DNA of 64,000 nt from Orobanche coerulescens (GCA_033398695.1 CM065815.1:100840501-100904500), one strand, 5' to 3'; positions 11,402 to 23,897 are shown, numbered from the stretch's first letter. The notes: generated from the sequence alone by a model not told the origin. Program-made: numbers and translations.

Positions 11402-12186
11402 GTGCCGAGACATACAATTCGGGAATTGCTAGTTCGGGAGGCGCACGGAGGAGGACTAGCCGGTCATTTCGGCTCGGCCAAGACCGTAGAGGTGCTAAAA
11501 GAACATTTCTTTTGGCCAAAGATGTATGGTGACGTAAGCATAATCGTGAGTAAATGCGTCACTTGTCACATGATGAAAAGTTCGTTCAAGCCAAGTACAT
11601 ACATGCCGTTGCCAATACCGTTACGACCATGGGAGGATGTCTCGATGGATTTTATTGTGGCTTTACCTCGTACTCAACGAGGCAAAGACTCGATCATGGT
11701 GGTCGTCGACCGCTTTTCAAAATGGCTCACTTTATAGCATGCCACAAACCGATGATGCAAGCAATGTGGCGGACTTGTACTTCCGGAAGTAGTTCGCTTA
11801 CATGGAGTTCCAAAACTATCGTGTCGGATCGAGATTCTAAATTTCGAGTTACTTCGAATACTTTATGGAGAAAAGTGGGTACTAAACTCCTATTCAAGAC
11901 TTCACATCACCCACAAACCGATGGACAGACCGAGGTGACTAATCGAACCTTGGGAGCATTATTGCGAGGATTGGTGAATAAAACACAAAAGGATTGGGAC
12001 GTTAAACTTGCACATGCGGAATTCGCATACAACCGATCACCCAGCTTCGCCACGGCCCATTCACCTTTTGAAGTAGTATACGGAATAAATCCGCACATGC
12101 CATTGGATTTGATTCCCTTGCCGAGCGATTTAATTGGTTCACAAAGACGCCGAATCAAAACTCAAATCAATGATGAAGTTACATGA
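11402..12186 (+). pseudogene. CRM-2a integrase, multiply frameshifted
   Basis: Integrase sequence in alternating frames. The HHCC finger is intact ([13 protein letters not shown] and SKCVTCH), and [15 protein letters not shown] supplies the first catalytic Asp. The frame then shifts at about 11720 (DRFSKWLTL where the sister reads DRFSKMAHF). The second frame (11554-12186) continues with [11 protein letters not shown], although the following LSYFWNTLW is partly lost (reads RVTSNTLW), and then [13 protein letters not shown] with the catalytic Glu. It ends in a further shift near 12130, where [12 protein letters not shown] became LPSDLIGSQRRR. Non-functional as read. Confidence 0.83.
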
Positions 12187-12210
12187 AAAGATACGGAACG
12201 GATTAAAGAA

Positions 12211-12663
12211 GTGAATGAAATTTACAAACGGAAGTCGAACAAAAATAAAAAAGCGAGATTATTTGATGTTGGCGACTTAGTTTGGATACATTTGAGAAAA
12301 GAAAGATTCCCAAGCAAACGAAAGAACAAATTAATGCCGAGAGCCGAAGGTCCGTACAAAATTGTGGGAAAAGTGAACGACAACGCCTACAAAGTCGAAC
12401 TTCCGGGCGAATACGGAGTACACGCGACTTTCAACGTAGGTGATCTCTTGCCTTACCTTGACGACGATGGCATTACGGAATTGAGGTCAATTCCTTTCAA
12501 AGAAGGAGGGAATGATACGATATCTAATATTCCAATCGAAGAAGCTCCAATAAAAATCGACATCCACGACGATGCAAATTCGCATGGCCATGCATCATTA
12601 TACTTGGGAGAAAAGAACACGCGGATTGGAATTATGTTGTTAATCGGAATCGGAGTAACGTAA
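12211..12663 (+). pseudogene. CRM-2a integrase C-terminus and LTR-encoded tail
   Basis: A 150-residue in-frame end of the polyprotein: a basic linker (YKRKSNKNKKARLF), [41 protein letters not shown], then [19 protein letters not shown]. The polypurine tract is translated as FKEGGND. The last about 50 residues come from the 3' LTR and end LYLGEKNTRIG.MLLIGIGVT. The tail resembles the CRM-1 tail ([21 protein letters not shown] read as two halves), so it is probably under protein-level constraint. Confidence 0.85.
12499..12512 (+). other. Polypurine tract of CRM-2a
   Basis: AAAGAAGGAGGGAA directly before the 3' LTR. It is also translated within the polyprotein. Confidence 0.82.
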
Positions 12664-12998
12664 AATTCGACGACGGAATTGGTCCGAAAGCATGAAAAAT
12701 CGGCCATATCATGCTTGAAAGGGACTCATGATTTGTCAAGATGCATGAAGAGATTTCTCCTTCCCCACCTCACTACAAAATCGGCCCAAGCATGAGATTT
12801 GATGAAGACTTTCATCAAATATCTTCTTCATGTCACCATCACCTAATAAAACCAAGATTCATCAAAGATTTCTTCATGTCACCATCACCTAATAAAACCA
12901 AGATACTTGGTATCTTGTCCTTGGATATTTCGGCCGAATTGTAGCAAGATAGGAAGTTTCATTTCTCGTTTTGTTGTATTTTCTTACGGTTGGAAACT

Positions 12999-13012
12999 AC
13001 TATATATAGTAG
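12999..13012 (+). promoter_or_regulatory. TATA box within a palindrome (CRM-2a 3' LTR)
   Basis: Second copy of the palindromic TATATATA promoter core. Confidence 0.65.
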
Positions 13013-13106
13013 TACTTGTGATATTTGTAAATCATCTTGAATATTAATAAACCTTGTATTTCTTTGAAATATACGTTGAACGAGTTCAACAAAACTTTAG
13101 TTATTG

Positions 13107-13197
13107 TTTCGACGCGTCTCGAGATTTTAACTTGATCAATTCTCAATAGGTCTTGGGAAGAGATTACCTTTATCGAGTTATAGGTCTAGTTCGATAA
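13107..13197 (+). other. Three-stem-loop LTR element (CRM-2a 3' LTR)
   Basis: Same block as at 8019-8109. SL2 is at 13140-13159 and SL3 at 13170-13197, both with loop TAGGTC. Confidence 0.75.
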
Positions 13198-13350
13198 AAC
13201 ACATCAAAATCCGTATATCATACTACCTCACGGCCGAACCCCATTCAAATTCGGCCACCCCTTGTAATTTTCGAGTGATACTTTGATAGTTGTCAAGACA
13301 TAATAATCTTCCGTTGTATTTCATACGTATTTTATACGTAATTCGTATCA

Positions 13351-14423
13351 GTTGTTATAGCCAATTCTGAATAGAAAAAGTTCGAATCTAATCAATTAAC
13401 CCGAGTTTTAATAGAGTTCTAACTCGAATGCATGTAATGTTGTCTTATCTCCTATTAACAAGACTTAATCAAGAAGTACAGGCCTAATCTAAACTATTAT
13501 ATCCAATCCCTGCTACAACAAGAATTAACCAATGAGTAAAGGTTTAATCGGAGTTGTTATAGACAATTCTCAATACAAAATACTCGAATCTAACCAATAA
13601 ACCCGATTTCACATAGAGTTCCGACTCGAATACATGTAACGTGGTCTTATATCCTATTAACAAGACTTAATAAAAAAGTAAAGGTTTAATCTAAGCTATT
13701 ATAGCCAATTCCGAATATAAAATGCTCGAATCTAATCAATAAACCGGAGTTTTCATAAAGTTCCAACTCAAATACATGTAACGTGGTTTTATACTTTATT
13801 AACAGAAGTAAATCAAGAAGTAAAGGCTTAATTGTAGCTATAATAGTCAATCCTTACTACAACAAGACTTAATCAAGAAGTAAAGGCCTACTCTAAGTTA
13901 TCAGAGCCAATTCGTAATCTAAGGCCCGAATCTAATCAATAAACCCGAGTTTTCATAGAGTTTCAACTCGAATACATGTAATATGGTTTTATCTCATATT
14001 AACAAGACTTATCAAGAAGTAAAAGCTTAAATGGAGCTAATGTAGCCCATTCTTACTACTACAAGACTTAATGGAGAAGTAAAAGCTTAATCGGAGTTGT
14101 TATAGCCAATTCTGAGTAGAAAAGGCTCGATCTAATCAATAAACCCGATTTTTCATAGAGTTTCAACTCAAATGCACGTAATGTTGTCTTATATACTATT
14201 AAAAAGACTTAATCAAGAAGTAAAGGCTTAATGTGAGCTATTATATCCAGTCCCTGCTCAACAACAATTAACCAAGAAGTAGAGGCTTAATCGAAGTTGT
14301 TATAGATAATTCTCAGTACAATAGGCTCGAATCTAACCAACAAACCCGAGCTCTTGTGGAGTTCCGACTCGAATACATGTGACGTGGTCTTATATATTAT
14401 TAACATGACTTAATCAAGAAGTA
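13351..14423. repeat. Satellite array, block 3
   Basis: About 1.07 kb of the same modular satellite. It resumes with the GTTGT duplication and ends abruptly inside a ...AATCAAGAAGTA module at 14423, where retrotransposon sequence begins with no visible terminal structure. That suggests a deletion or recombination junction. Confidence 0.88.
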
Positions 14424-14432
14424 CCCACGGGA

Positions 14433-14885
14433 ATGTTGAAGCCACTTCCGATTCCTGAATGGAAGTGGGAGGATATATCAATGGACTTTATCACCAATAT
14501 GCCAATGACCAGGACAAGAATGAATATGATTTGGGTAATAGTTGATCGCCTAACCAAATCGGCTCATTTTCTGGGCATTAAGGATACTTGGGGACCGGAG
14601 AGATTGGCACGAATGTTTATTGTGGAGATAGTCTGATTGCATGGTACACCGAAGACCATTATTTCAGATCGAGATGGTCGCTTCGTGTCACATTTTTGGA
14701 AAGTGGTTCATCGAGCCTTGGGAACCGAGCTGAACTTTAGCACAGCTTATCATTCTCAAACTGATGGACAGTCCGAGTGGACTATTCAGATCGTAGAAGA
14801 CATGTTGAGGGCTTGTTCCTTAGATTGGTCGACTGATTGGGAAATCCATCTGTCATTGATTGAGTTCACCTACAATAATATTTAG
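14433..14885 (+). pseudogene. TEK-Z integrase core fragment
   Basis: Two stretches in the same frame separated by a TGA at 14634-14636. The first has WKWEDISMDFITNMP (catalytic Asp) and VDRLTKSAHFLGIK. The second has GTPKTIISDRDGRFVSHFW (second Asp) and HSQTDGQSEWTIQIVEDML, where the catalytic Glu precedes WTIQ. A TAG at 14883 ends it, but recognisable integrase (MAPFEALYGRRCRSP, then EKVALIRERLLTAQSGQK) continues with further stops to about 15100, and degraded GPFEVLERGG and VFHLY segments follow. Clearly decayed; older than the CRM insertions by its stop density. Confidence 0.82.
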
Positions 14886-15376
14886 CATGCTTCCATTAAG
14901 ATGGCACCTTTCGAAGCATTGTACGGGAGAAGATGTCGATCACCCTAATGCTGGGATGATTCATCTGACTTAATTGGGACAGAACCAAAATTGATAATAC
15001 AGACTCAAGAAAAGGTAGCTCTAATCCGTGAAAGGTTGTTGACTGCCCAGAGTGGACAGAAGTTTTAAGCAGACGTGCATCGTGGCCCGTTAGAATTTTA
15101 AATTGGGGATCATGTACATCACAAGGTTTCTCCTACTCGAGGAGTTTTTCGTTTTGGAAGGAAAGGAAAGCTGAGTCTGAGATATATCGGACCATTCGAG
15201 GTTCTTGAAAGAGGGGGGTATTTAATACCCGGGATAATTATTGTGTATTTCATCTGTATTTGAACCTTGTGGTATTTGAGTATGACGTATCAATAATGGA
15301 AGTGTGATTTTTCCGTATTCGTATTCCGATATTCATGATCACATTGTGAGGAGTTTGTCAATTCATGCGTGCTTCT

Positions 15377-15775
15377 GCAGGATATTAACATACGTTAAAA
15401 GTTGTATATAACATACGCTAAGAACTTCAGGTAACGTACATTATGGTCGAAGCATAGTGTACGTAATAGTCGGTCAAAGTGGATAAAGTGTGATCGGCGT
15501 GTGGAGCCAGATGGGGATACTGTCGGGTGAAACTGGACAACCTTTTGACAAAACAAGTCAACGAAGCATAGCGTACGTTAAAAGGGTATAATAATGTACA
15601 TTATGTTGATCAAATTAAGTACGTAAGAGTGTTGTTAACGTATGTTAGGGGGGATAGAAAACGAGACAGCGAACTACTGACAGATGATAGCGTACGTAAG
15701 GATTTTTTGTTAGCGTATGTTAGGCGGCTAACGTACGTAATGTGTTGTGCATAACGTACGTAATGTTCAAACCTC
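15377..15775 (+). repeat. Cluster of ACGTACGT palindromes upstream of a TATA-like box
   Basis: At least ten variants of TAACGTACGTTA or AACGTACGTAATG occur in 400 bp, with GTACGT or its variants at the core. The cluster ends about 90 bp before the TATA-like sequence at 15864, so it lies in the probable U3 of the LTR. Confidence 0.65.
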
Positions 15776-15863
15776 TTTTTGTAGGCATTAACCTCCTTTC
15801 ATTCCACCTCCACTCTTTGTCCAATTTTCTGCAAACTTGAGATTTCCACAGCCCTGTAAACCC

Positions 15864-15873
15864 CTTATATCAG
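15864..15873 (+). promoter_or_regulatory. TATA-like box of TEK-Z LTR
   Basis: CTTATATCAG after a GTAAACCC segment; TEK-E has the related CCTATATCAG at the same relative place. Confidence 0.5.
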
Positions 15874-17421
15874 CCTCTCAGCTCGGTTTAGAAGATCATA
15901 GACCTTTTGGATTGTTGTTCAAGCTTCCGGTGTTGAGTTTCACCAAGTGTTTCGTCGTTCTCCTCCATATTAAGGTATGTTGATGTTTTCCAATCTCAAA
16001 TTCTTGTTCTAGGGATACTATGAACATACTTCTGAGATCATTGAGTTTGTTTGGAACCTATTCGGTTGATCACCATGTTTTAGAGAATCGAGATGACCAT
16101 GCTTAGAACTTCCCATGATTAAGAAGATTTCAAGTTGAGCCTTGATTATGAAAACATCAGAATGAAGTTTTTTGAGATTTGTAACATGCCTTGATGATGA
16201 TTTCGTGATGATTATATGATGAATGAATCGATTATGTTATCACCTAAACTAGGTGAATTCGAGATGATGAACGTATGGATCGTTCTTCAAGTATAATCAA
16301 GGGTTTGTAAAGATTGTTTGGATTGATAATCTTCATATGAATGGTTAGAACGATATGATCATGTTGTAACAATCACGGTGAATGTAGAACTTGGATTAGA
16401 TGAATTTACTTGCTGAAGGATGAGAATCATAAGTGGGATTAACTTAGAATTCGGTTGAACGTACTTTCATTATTATGAAATCGTTTAGATAATTGACGTG
16501 CAATTGAAATAGTTAGACAATTTTGAAAGTGAATTGTATTGATTTGAATATGTTGAAAACCCATAGACATCAACGTGTTATCCCGTTATGACCTTTCATT
16601 TCACATGTAGTATGGTATTCGTTCGACATAGTGTTCTTTGAGTAGTTAATCGGTAATCGGCCGAACAATGATGATTATACTCGGTCACTAGTGGAACGTT
16701 TAGAATGTTCGTGTGATAGTATTGTTACGTAAGTTGAGCTGTCATTTTTCCCTTTTGTGTAAGGTTCGAGCTTTGCGATCGGTCGATCGAAGGGGCGGCC
16801 TTCAAGTTTGTTGAAGTCATTGAAGTATATATTTCTTGACATCTTTCAAAGGTAAGTACTTTAATTATGTTTTATGTATTGATGTTATACATGTTGTCGT
16901 GCATATGTGTCGTTGTTGTATGTCCACCTCATGTTGGTCCGACGGGATCATCTTGGGATCTATGCTAGTGTGCGCTGGATTATTGGACATGATTTTCCAC
17001 CTCGTGTTGGTCCGACGGGATCATCTTGGGATCTATGCAGTGAATGCTGGATCATAGGAATTACCATGTGCATGTTGTGATGTCATGTTGTGGTTATCAT
17101 GTTGTGTACAGTATTGTGAGTCTTCTCGTAGTAGAGACTCGTTGTTATTGTTGTCATTGATGATGTTGTCTTTATACTTCGTGAGATGTTGAATAATCCA
17201 TTGTTGTATAATTATCGTACTTGTACTAGCATCGTTGTGCTAACCTCTTTGGGGGTGGATATTTGTTTTATGTTCAGGATACTGGAGGACGGGGAAGCAA
17301 CCACTAGAGCTTCATGATGACGAGGGTGCAGAGTGATATTACGGCTGGGATGTTTTGTCAGTTGTGTTCTGTTTTAATAAAGTACTCGAGTATGCTGTCA
17401 TTTCATTTATCTTGTGAGGTT

Positions 17422-18796
17422 TGTTGGGATTCCGGATACAAAAATGAGTACGCAGCGGAATAATAAAACTCAATATAAAGGATCCCAAACAGGATCGATC
17501 AAGTAACGTATATATGAAAAATAAATTGATGAAGGTAAAGGATTAAAGTCCCATACCTTTGAAGCCTTTGATAATATCTCCGCAATATGATGAGGATCAC
17601 GAACCCGAGCACGAGCATGAAATCCCTTCATCCCAAACATTGAAAATATAATGTCTCTAATTCACATGCATCGGATGTTGCCCGAAAAAATTCAACGAGA
17701 CTCCATTCTATCAACAACACGGCTAGGGAAACTCGTAGGAATTTTTCTCTCTTATTTTTCTTACTTTTCTTCCACCTCAAAGATGAATGAAGAATACTTT
17801 GAAGAAAAAATCTCTCCCTCTCTCTCTTTAGTTTGGCCGAATGGTTAGGTCTCCTGGTGGAGTGGTGTAGATATGTATAATATACTCATCACATGACAAA
17901 GTGATGAGATATGATCAATCAAAAAAATATCTACACATATCACCATTTTTGGAATCATGTAGAAAGTCTTCACCACCAACATATAACAAAAGGACAAGCA
18001 CCATGTGGAGAGCGGGGAGGGGGCGGCCATAAGGAAAATTCTAAGAAACGGTCTGAGTCACTCGGCTCGTGTACCGGAAATTTGTCAAACGAATCCGTTA
18101 AATACACTCCATTTTATTTTCAATATATTTACTAATTAATTAATCCAATTAATTAAGTATATCAAATACAAATATATTTCTCTAAGTAATATAATTTATG
18201 AATTAAATTAATTACCCAGTAACTTAATTTCAATTCATAAGGCCACTATTTGATTTATCCAATAAATCATAATTAGATATCCAATATCTAATATTAATAG
18301 AGAGATAATTCATATTTATCCATTAACGATCCTGATACGCTACTCTATCGGTCCGTCTCTGTCGGCATTAGGAGGAACCAATGAGAACGAATGAAGGATC
18401 ATTCCAGAACCATTATGTCGTGAATACCATATACGTATAGACCCTTCATCAGATGTCCCAGTCAAGTCTTTGGGTCACGGTAAAGTCAAATCCTATTGTT
18501 GACTAGACACTATACATGTGTTAATGCAAATCAAGACCGACTGATTACTAGTGTATCCAATACGACTAGATAAGAATGCTTTGGCCAGAGACTTATGATT
18601 TTATTTACCATTAACCGTATAGGACATTTGCCTGCTCACTACAGGAGATAGAATCCTTTCTTGGCATATAGTAAAGACTGTTACCTATCCGTATAGTCCG
18701 CACTTCGAGGTTGACCCAACGGTTAAGCAAATGGGTCTAACTACTATAGTGACAAACTAAATGTCACAAAAACATCTCTTACTGAACCCTCAAGTC
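17422..18796 (-). repeat. Copia-like LTR fragment
   Basis: Begins TGTTGGGATTCCGGATAC, so on the minus strand it ends ...CCGCTGCGTACTC...CCCAACA, as many plant Ty1/copia LTRs do. It continues through an AT-rich stretch (18110-18310) to the start of TEK-F without a second terminus. No coding domain is present and the class is tentative. Its other end was presumably lost or disrupted when TEK-F inserted. Confidence 0.45.
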
Positions 18797-20951
18797 TGTA
18801 ACACCCCCAGAAGCCACCGGGAATATTTCACGCTGTATACCTTTTTCCATAAAGATCTACCAGGCTAACCACCACGATACGAATAATGGTTGACCGGCCG
18901 AGGTCAAACAACTTACTAACACAGACCGATAAGGTCAAATATTAATTACACTGACCGATGAGGTCTCACGATTAAATCAACCCAAAACTAAACTCATTAT
19001 TGTGTATACCCACGCAGGGGTCAAAATACAATACAACAGAAGACTTAAATTAACTCAACAATATAACGGCATCAAACTGGACTCTTAACTCTTGATTAGT
19101 ATCGCGGCTCGTCTTCTTCCATGCCGTCCCTGTGGTTGCTCCAACGAACTAAGCACACCTGAAATGCATGATACGTATTTCCCCCATTATTCAGTCTATA
19201 CAAAAATATATCACGCCAATATCGGTTATAATACAATAACAACAGTAGTGAAAGAAGTTCCCAAGGGGTTTTCAATATTTAAGGTACAACTCAAGTCTTT
19301 GAAGATGATATATATAAACTCGGGAGTTTTGGAAAACGACAGAAAGTCCTTTGGGACTTCAAGTTCAAGGTTATAAAGCCTTATTCGAAAATAATGGGGT
19401 CTCAGCCCAAATCTCTTTTGTGAAACAAACATTATCATAAATAGTAAATTCTTCTGGACCTCACGTCCTATATTCCGAAATCATTTTGAAACAAATGGGT
19501 CTCGACCCAAAGTCATTTTCTGCAAAACAATCTTAACACAACCGTTGGGATCTCATCCCATGATTTCCTCAAACCACAGTATACGAAAACAATAACAAGT
19601 TTGTTATCCAACACCAAAACCTCACAATCAAGGAGTTAAGCACTTACGACATAAATCCTAGTGCCATTCCAGCCAAGTATCAAAATTCAATATATAACGT
19701 ACATCAACATCGATAACCAAAACGTTGGGATATTCTGAACATATCACAATTATTGGAAACAAAAAAATCAACCACAAGATGAAAACCACACCTGGTAACC
19801 CATGAACGTACCCCTTAGTATCGGCCCCCAGATGCCCCGTCGAACGCTCCGGGTGGGAAACCACTTTCGCGGCCGTACCCCTTAGTATGGGCCCCCACAC
19901 GCCCCGTCGAACGCTCCGGGTAGAAGCTTAACAACACACATACTCTAAGTGTACTATCTACCCGGCACTACGTCTCTATTGACATATCTCTATGACAAGC
20001 AATGAACCAACTCTAACTTCACATAACCACATAACGACTACGATAATTCACATAAGGCACAATCAATAAAAATGCACAAACCAACACAATTTCATATGCA
20101 ACCTCAATTGACACAATATATATCGTATAGACAATAATACTTGCCTGGAATAACCACAACACGGAGAATAGACCGAAGTAGGTTGGCACGAACCGACTAC
20201 GAACCCGTCGACTCCACCGAATGCCAACTCGCGATAATAAACTACGAAGGACAATAACAACAATGAAAATGAATTCCATAGCACAACCTAAAGTCGTTGA
20301 ATTGAAGGAACAAACGACAAAAGTTCAAGGGTTTCCCCCAAAATGGCCAAGAACACAAAAATACGATCACAGTGAGAATCAAGGTAAAAAACAACGGAAA
20401 TCCCACCAAACTATCGAAGGGAAACTCATTGGGACATTTAATCGAACACTCAATGTTCGATAACTCCCAAGAACATTCGAATCACTAATCGGGTTGAACA
20501 AACTCAAAATATGGATATACAACCCATAGAATACGATTAATAATATTCAATAACATCAACCGATTCATCAAATTCGGACGAACAACGAAAATCAAGAAGA
20601 AATTTCGAAAGTCAACTTGAATACACGAAAATGGCCCAAAACGTCCGAAATACACGATACGTGATCGAAACACCAAACCAAAGCTCGCAACATGAATAAT
20701 AACATTAAATGGACTTATGAGAAACTCGAAACAACAGTTTTGGACGAGATTCACTAGAGTCGAACTCAAGTGCGGAAAAGCCGCTTAAGAACACGGAACT
20801 CAACAAAACGATACTCAAACGAACTCGGATGACAAAAAGTGCAGAATTAATCATTCTTGGAATGACGATACGGTCATTAACGAGTCGCCAAAACGGACTT
20901 CCGTCGAAAAAAAAAAGAAAATTACCGGAAATCGAAATTGCGGATATTACA
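18797..20951 (-). repeat. TEK-F LTR1 (3' LTR), with internal deletion
   Basis: 2155 bp, against 2766 bp for LTR2. The missing about 610 bp correspond to 35953-36570 of LTR2 (junction near 20612). They include the TATA box and the palindrome cluster, so this LTR has lost its promoter. Confidence 0.85.
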
Positions 20952-20953
20952 TA

Positions 20954-20969
20954 CCACCCTCCTTAAAAG
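20954..20969 (-). other. Polypurine tract of TEK-F
   Basis: On the minus strand CTTTTAAGGAGGGTGG precedes the LTR start TGTAATATCC. An identical arrangement occurs beside LTR2 at about 36908-36923. Confidence 0.75.
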
Positions 20970-21444
20970 AAGTTTCGTCCCGAAACTTAAAACAAGTAGG
21001 GAGAAGCAATATTACGCCAGGAAAAACTCAACGAGATAAACAAGAAACGCGTAACTTACGCCCATCGGCGAAACGTTACAAGCAACACAAAGGAATATAC
21101 GGCGTGAAAACACGCTCCACGACGACCAACACAATGCCACCGATAGCGACATAATAAAACCAACAAGTGACAAGTGTCATCGAACAGATAATACATTCAA
21201 ATCGAATATCCAAGCAATCACAATATACAAAGTACCTATTACAAGGAAACACGCACGGTCGAGAAAACAGAATGTAAACACAAAACGATTCACAAAGGCA
21301 ATCACAAACAATTTGGACTACGCCGAAATCCTCAAAAACCCTCAGCTACCGTCTCGCATGCACGGCTCGGTGACCCATCTGACCATACTCGAAACAGCTG
21401 ACTAATGGTGAACGATAATTCTTCGCGGTACGAGATCAGGCAAC

Positions 21445-21780
21445 AACAATCGAACAACCACGATTGAACAATAATGATCGAACAATAATGATCGAACAAC
21501 AATGATCAAACAATAACGATTGGACAACAACGATCGAAAGACAACGATCGAACAACAACGAATGAGCAACAATGATTGGACAACAACGATCAAATAACAA
21601 TGATCGAACAACAACGATCGAAAAATAATGATCGAGTAACAACGATCGGACAACAACGATCAAATAACAATGATCGAACAATAACGATCGAAAAACAATG
21701 ATCGAGTAACAACGATCGAACAACAATGATCGGACAACAATGATCAAATAACAATGATCGAACAACGATCAAAAAACAAT
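21445..21780. repeat. 14-bp tandem repeat in TEK-F internal region
   Basis: About 24 units of the type GATCGAACAACAAC, with the sixth to fourteenth bases variable (GATCGAAAAATAAT, GATCGAGTAACAAC). Since 14 is not a multiple of 3, any reading repeats every 42 nt, giving the spurious open frames seen here. Internal region 2 has the homologous array. Confidence 0.85.
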
Positions 21781-23614
21781 GACTCTGAAGTTCACACTTC
21801 AACTCAAGACATAAGAGCTGGTAGAAACTAAAAGATATTACTTTCGAACAAGGTTTTCAAGAATTGAACCGAAAAAGTCACAACGATAAACAGATCGATC
21901 TGAAACAAGGTCACAACCCGTTCGAACGATGACAACCGAGACACCAAACAAGTTCAAAAAGTATCGACGAACACGAGCAAGTTGATAGAATTTAGAAGGA
22001 GAAAATGCAGAAGTTGAAAATAGTACGGGTATTACATTCGACCTCTTATAAAAGAAAGGTCGTCCCGGAAACTCACAACAATGGAAGCAAGGTAACAACA
22101 CAAAAAGCAACCGACAGAAACATCTCCCATGGGCCTCTCAGAGCCGATCCTGATATATGTGCTAAAGCGCGCACTCCGGAAGTCTCAGTAACCAATTCGC
22201 AAAACTGAATCCCGTGTCCATCGAGTCTACACTTGAAAAGCGTTACTGAGGAGAAGGACAATTTGCACGTACATGCCCCCGGCACAATACATTTGAAGCA
22301 CCTCGGCTCGGCATACCGAAAATACAACTGCTAGGTACAATGGAATATATATATACAACATCGCAAAACAACAAACCGGAGATGCCAACTCAGCACAACC
22401 AAAAATCATAACACGCAACACATACGATGATTATTATCATAAAGCAACAAACATATCAACATCACAGTAACGACGGCACCGTTCGGCGATCTCAATAGCC
22501 CGAACGATAGCCAGCACATAATCACAAAACATCATGAACAAGCACACGTTTACACAAACGTACAAACCCAAGCTTCAACAGCTTGCACATGTGCGATAGC
22601 ACGCAAATAACCACAAAATGACAACGATAAAGATCAACATCACACCTCTCACCGAGGGCTAATGCAACAATTGCATGGCGAACGACTTAGTGCTCACACC
22701 ACCAATTCAATCACAACTCGTGGGTTAACACCCTAACGAAAATGCGAATATTATACATACATTCCCGGACCGTAAACAGGAATGATAGGTTTTAAAAATG
22801 AAAACCACCTTTGAAAAAAATGATTTCGGAAACACTAGTTGATCATGAGTATCACCTTACAAAAAGTTGAACAAACATCATTGTCGAGACTTTGAAAACC
22901 ATCATGCATTTGGTAAAAATGAGGACACTTTCTTTTAGCGAAAATCTTTCAGAAATATTTGACCATCGGGTGTAAGCAAAGCATTTCCAAAATTACTGGA
23001 ATAAAAAAAAATATTTTGGTTCTCAAGGTAGAAGAATTTGAAACAGATAGTTGCGCCAGTAGGCGCCTTGAAAATACAACCCATTTAAAAGTACGTCTCG
23101 AATTTTATTTTCTAAGATACTCAAGGTTTTCAAAAATCCAATAGGCCAGAATGCCAAAAACTCACACTTATCGATATTCACTTACATACATCATAATACA
23201 CGCATCAACTCATTCACAACCAAGACAACACCTGTCTTTTACCAGAACAAGCAGTCAAATATCATAGTCAAAAGGACATAATTAATGACAACACTCCTCA
23301 TATAAACGAAACATGAGAGTCACAAAAACACATCACGAAACCAAGAACCTGCATAAAGATTCCATCACTTAACACATAATCATACCAGTAGCTCACGTCA
23401 GACGAGGCACAAACACAAAGAAGGAAGATTTACGTCCACAGGTCGCACGAAGATGACGGTCGCCCACAATACTAATCTCAACGAACAACACAAAATACAT
23501 GATATGACAACGCACAAGTCGACTTGTTAACTGACAATTCAGACGACGCAACAAAGCAAGACTCGACCAAACATGACTCGACTCGACCCGACAGCCTAGG
23601 TTTCCACAACCTAA

Positions 23615-23626
23615 GCTCTAATACCA
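23615..23626 (-). other. Primer-binding site of TEK-F
   Basis: TGGTATTAGAGC on the minus strand, 4 nt from the LTR2 boundary. It differs by one base from the complement of the initiator Met tRNA 3' end. Confidence 0.75.
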
Positions 23627-23807
23627 TAAATGTAACTGATACAAATTATCCGGGGAGAGGCGGATACGTATCGTTCGGAGTGTTTGTAAGTGTATGATAG
23701 CGGAAGGCTTTTATGAATATGGTAATTCGAGTGTATGAATATGGATGAAATATCGGATAACAATAAAAATATCGAACAAGAAGACTTGAACGATCAAGAA
23801 CAAGGGT

Positions 23808-23897
23808 TTATCGAATTAGACCTATAATTCGATAAGGTGATTTCTTCCCAAGACCTATTGAGAATCAATCGGATTAATATTCGAAAACGCGTCGAAT
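23808..23897 (-). other. Three-stem-loop LTR element (CRM-3 3' LTR)
   Basis: SL3 at 23808-23835 (TTATCGAATTA/TAATTCGATAA), SL2 at 23845-23864 (TTCTCAA/TTGGGAA), both with loop TAGGTC; SL1 at 23879-23897. Confidence 0.75.

Larger units (their letters stand above)
7425..13350 (+). mobile_element. CRM-2a: Ty3/gypsy LTR retrotransposon, CRM-like chromovirus
   Basis: Complete element of 5926 bp with two 838-bp LTRs and target duplication GTTGT (7420-7424 and 13351-13355) in satellite. The LTRs differ by one base noticed by eye (C at 7547, T at 12635), which implies a recent insertion. In contrast, the pol region carries several frameshifts and stops. The polyprotein is clearly related to CRM-1 but belongs to a second family with different LTRs. 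Its sister copy is CRM-2b at 26634-33191. Confidence 0.93.
12513..13350 (+). repeat. CRM-2a 3' LTR
   Basis: 838 bp, essentially identical to 7425-8262. It is followed by target duplication GTTGT. Confidence 0.94.
14424..17421 (+). mobile_element. TEK-Z: truncated Ty3/gypsy element, Tekay/Del-like
   Basis: The 5' part of the element is missing. What remains is an integrase fragment (14433 to about 15230) followed by about 2.1 kb of non-coding sequence with LTR features: a cluster of TAACGTACGTTA-type palindromes (15377-15775), a TATA-like CTTATATCAG (15864-15873) and a G/T-rich downstream region. The integrase motif PLPIPEWKWEDISMDFIT is of the Tekay/Del type, different from the CRM integrases here. 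It is cut off at 17421 by the next LTR fragment. Confidence 0.75.
20952..23630 (-). other. TEK-F internal region 1, no coding capacity seen
   Basis: 2.68 kb with only short open stretches, none resembling gag or pol. It contains the polypurine tract (20954-20969), a 14-bp tandem repeat (about 21445-21780), CTCAGAGCCGATCC-type sequence near 22135-22155 and the primer site (23615-23626). Confidence 0.75.

Noticed and set aside
21402..21802. Several overlapping open frames rich in RSLLFDHC-type repeats (also near 37357-37901)
   Set aside because: By-products of the 14-bp tandem array in the TEK-F internal region; no start context, no homology, and open in multiple frames.
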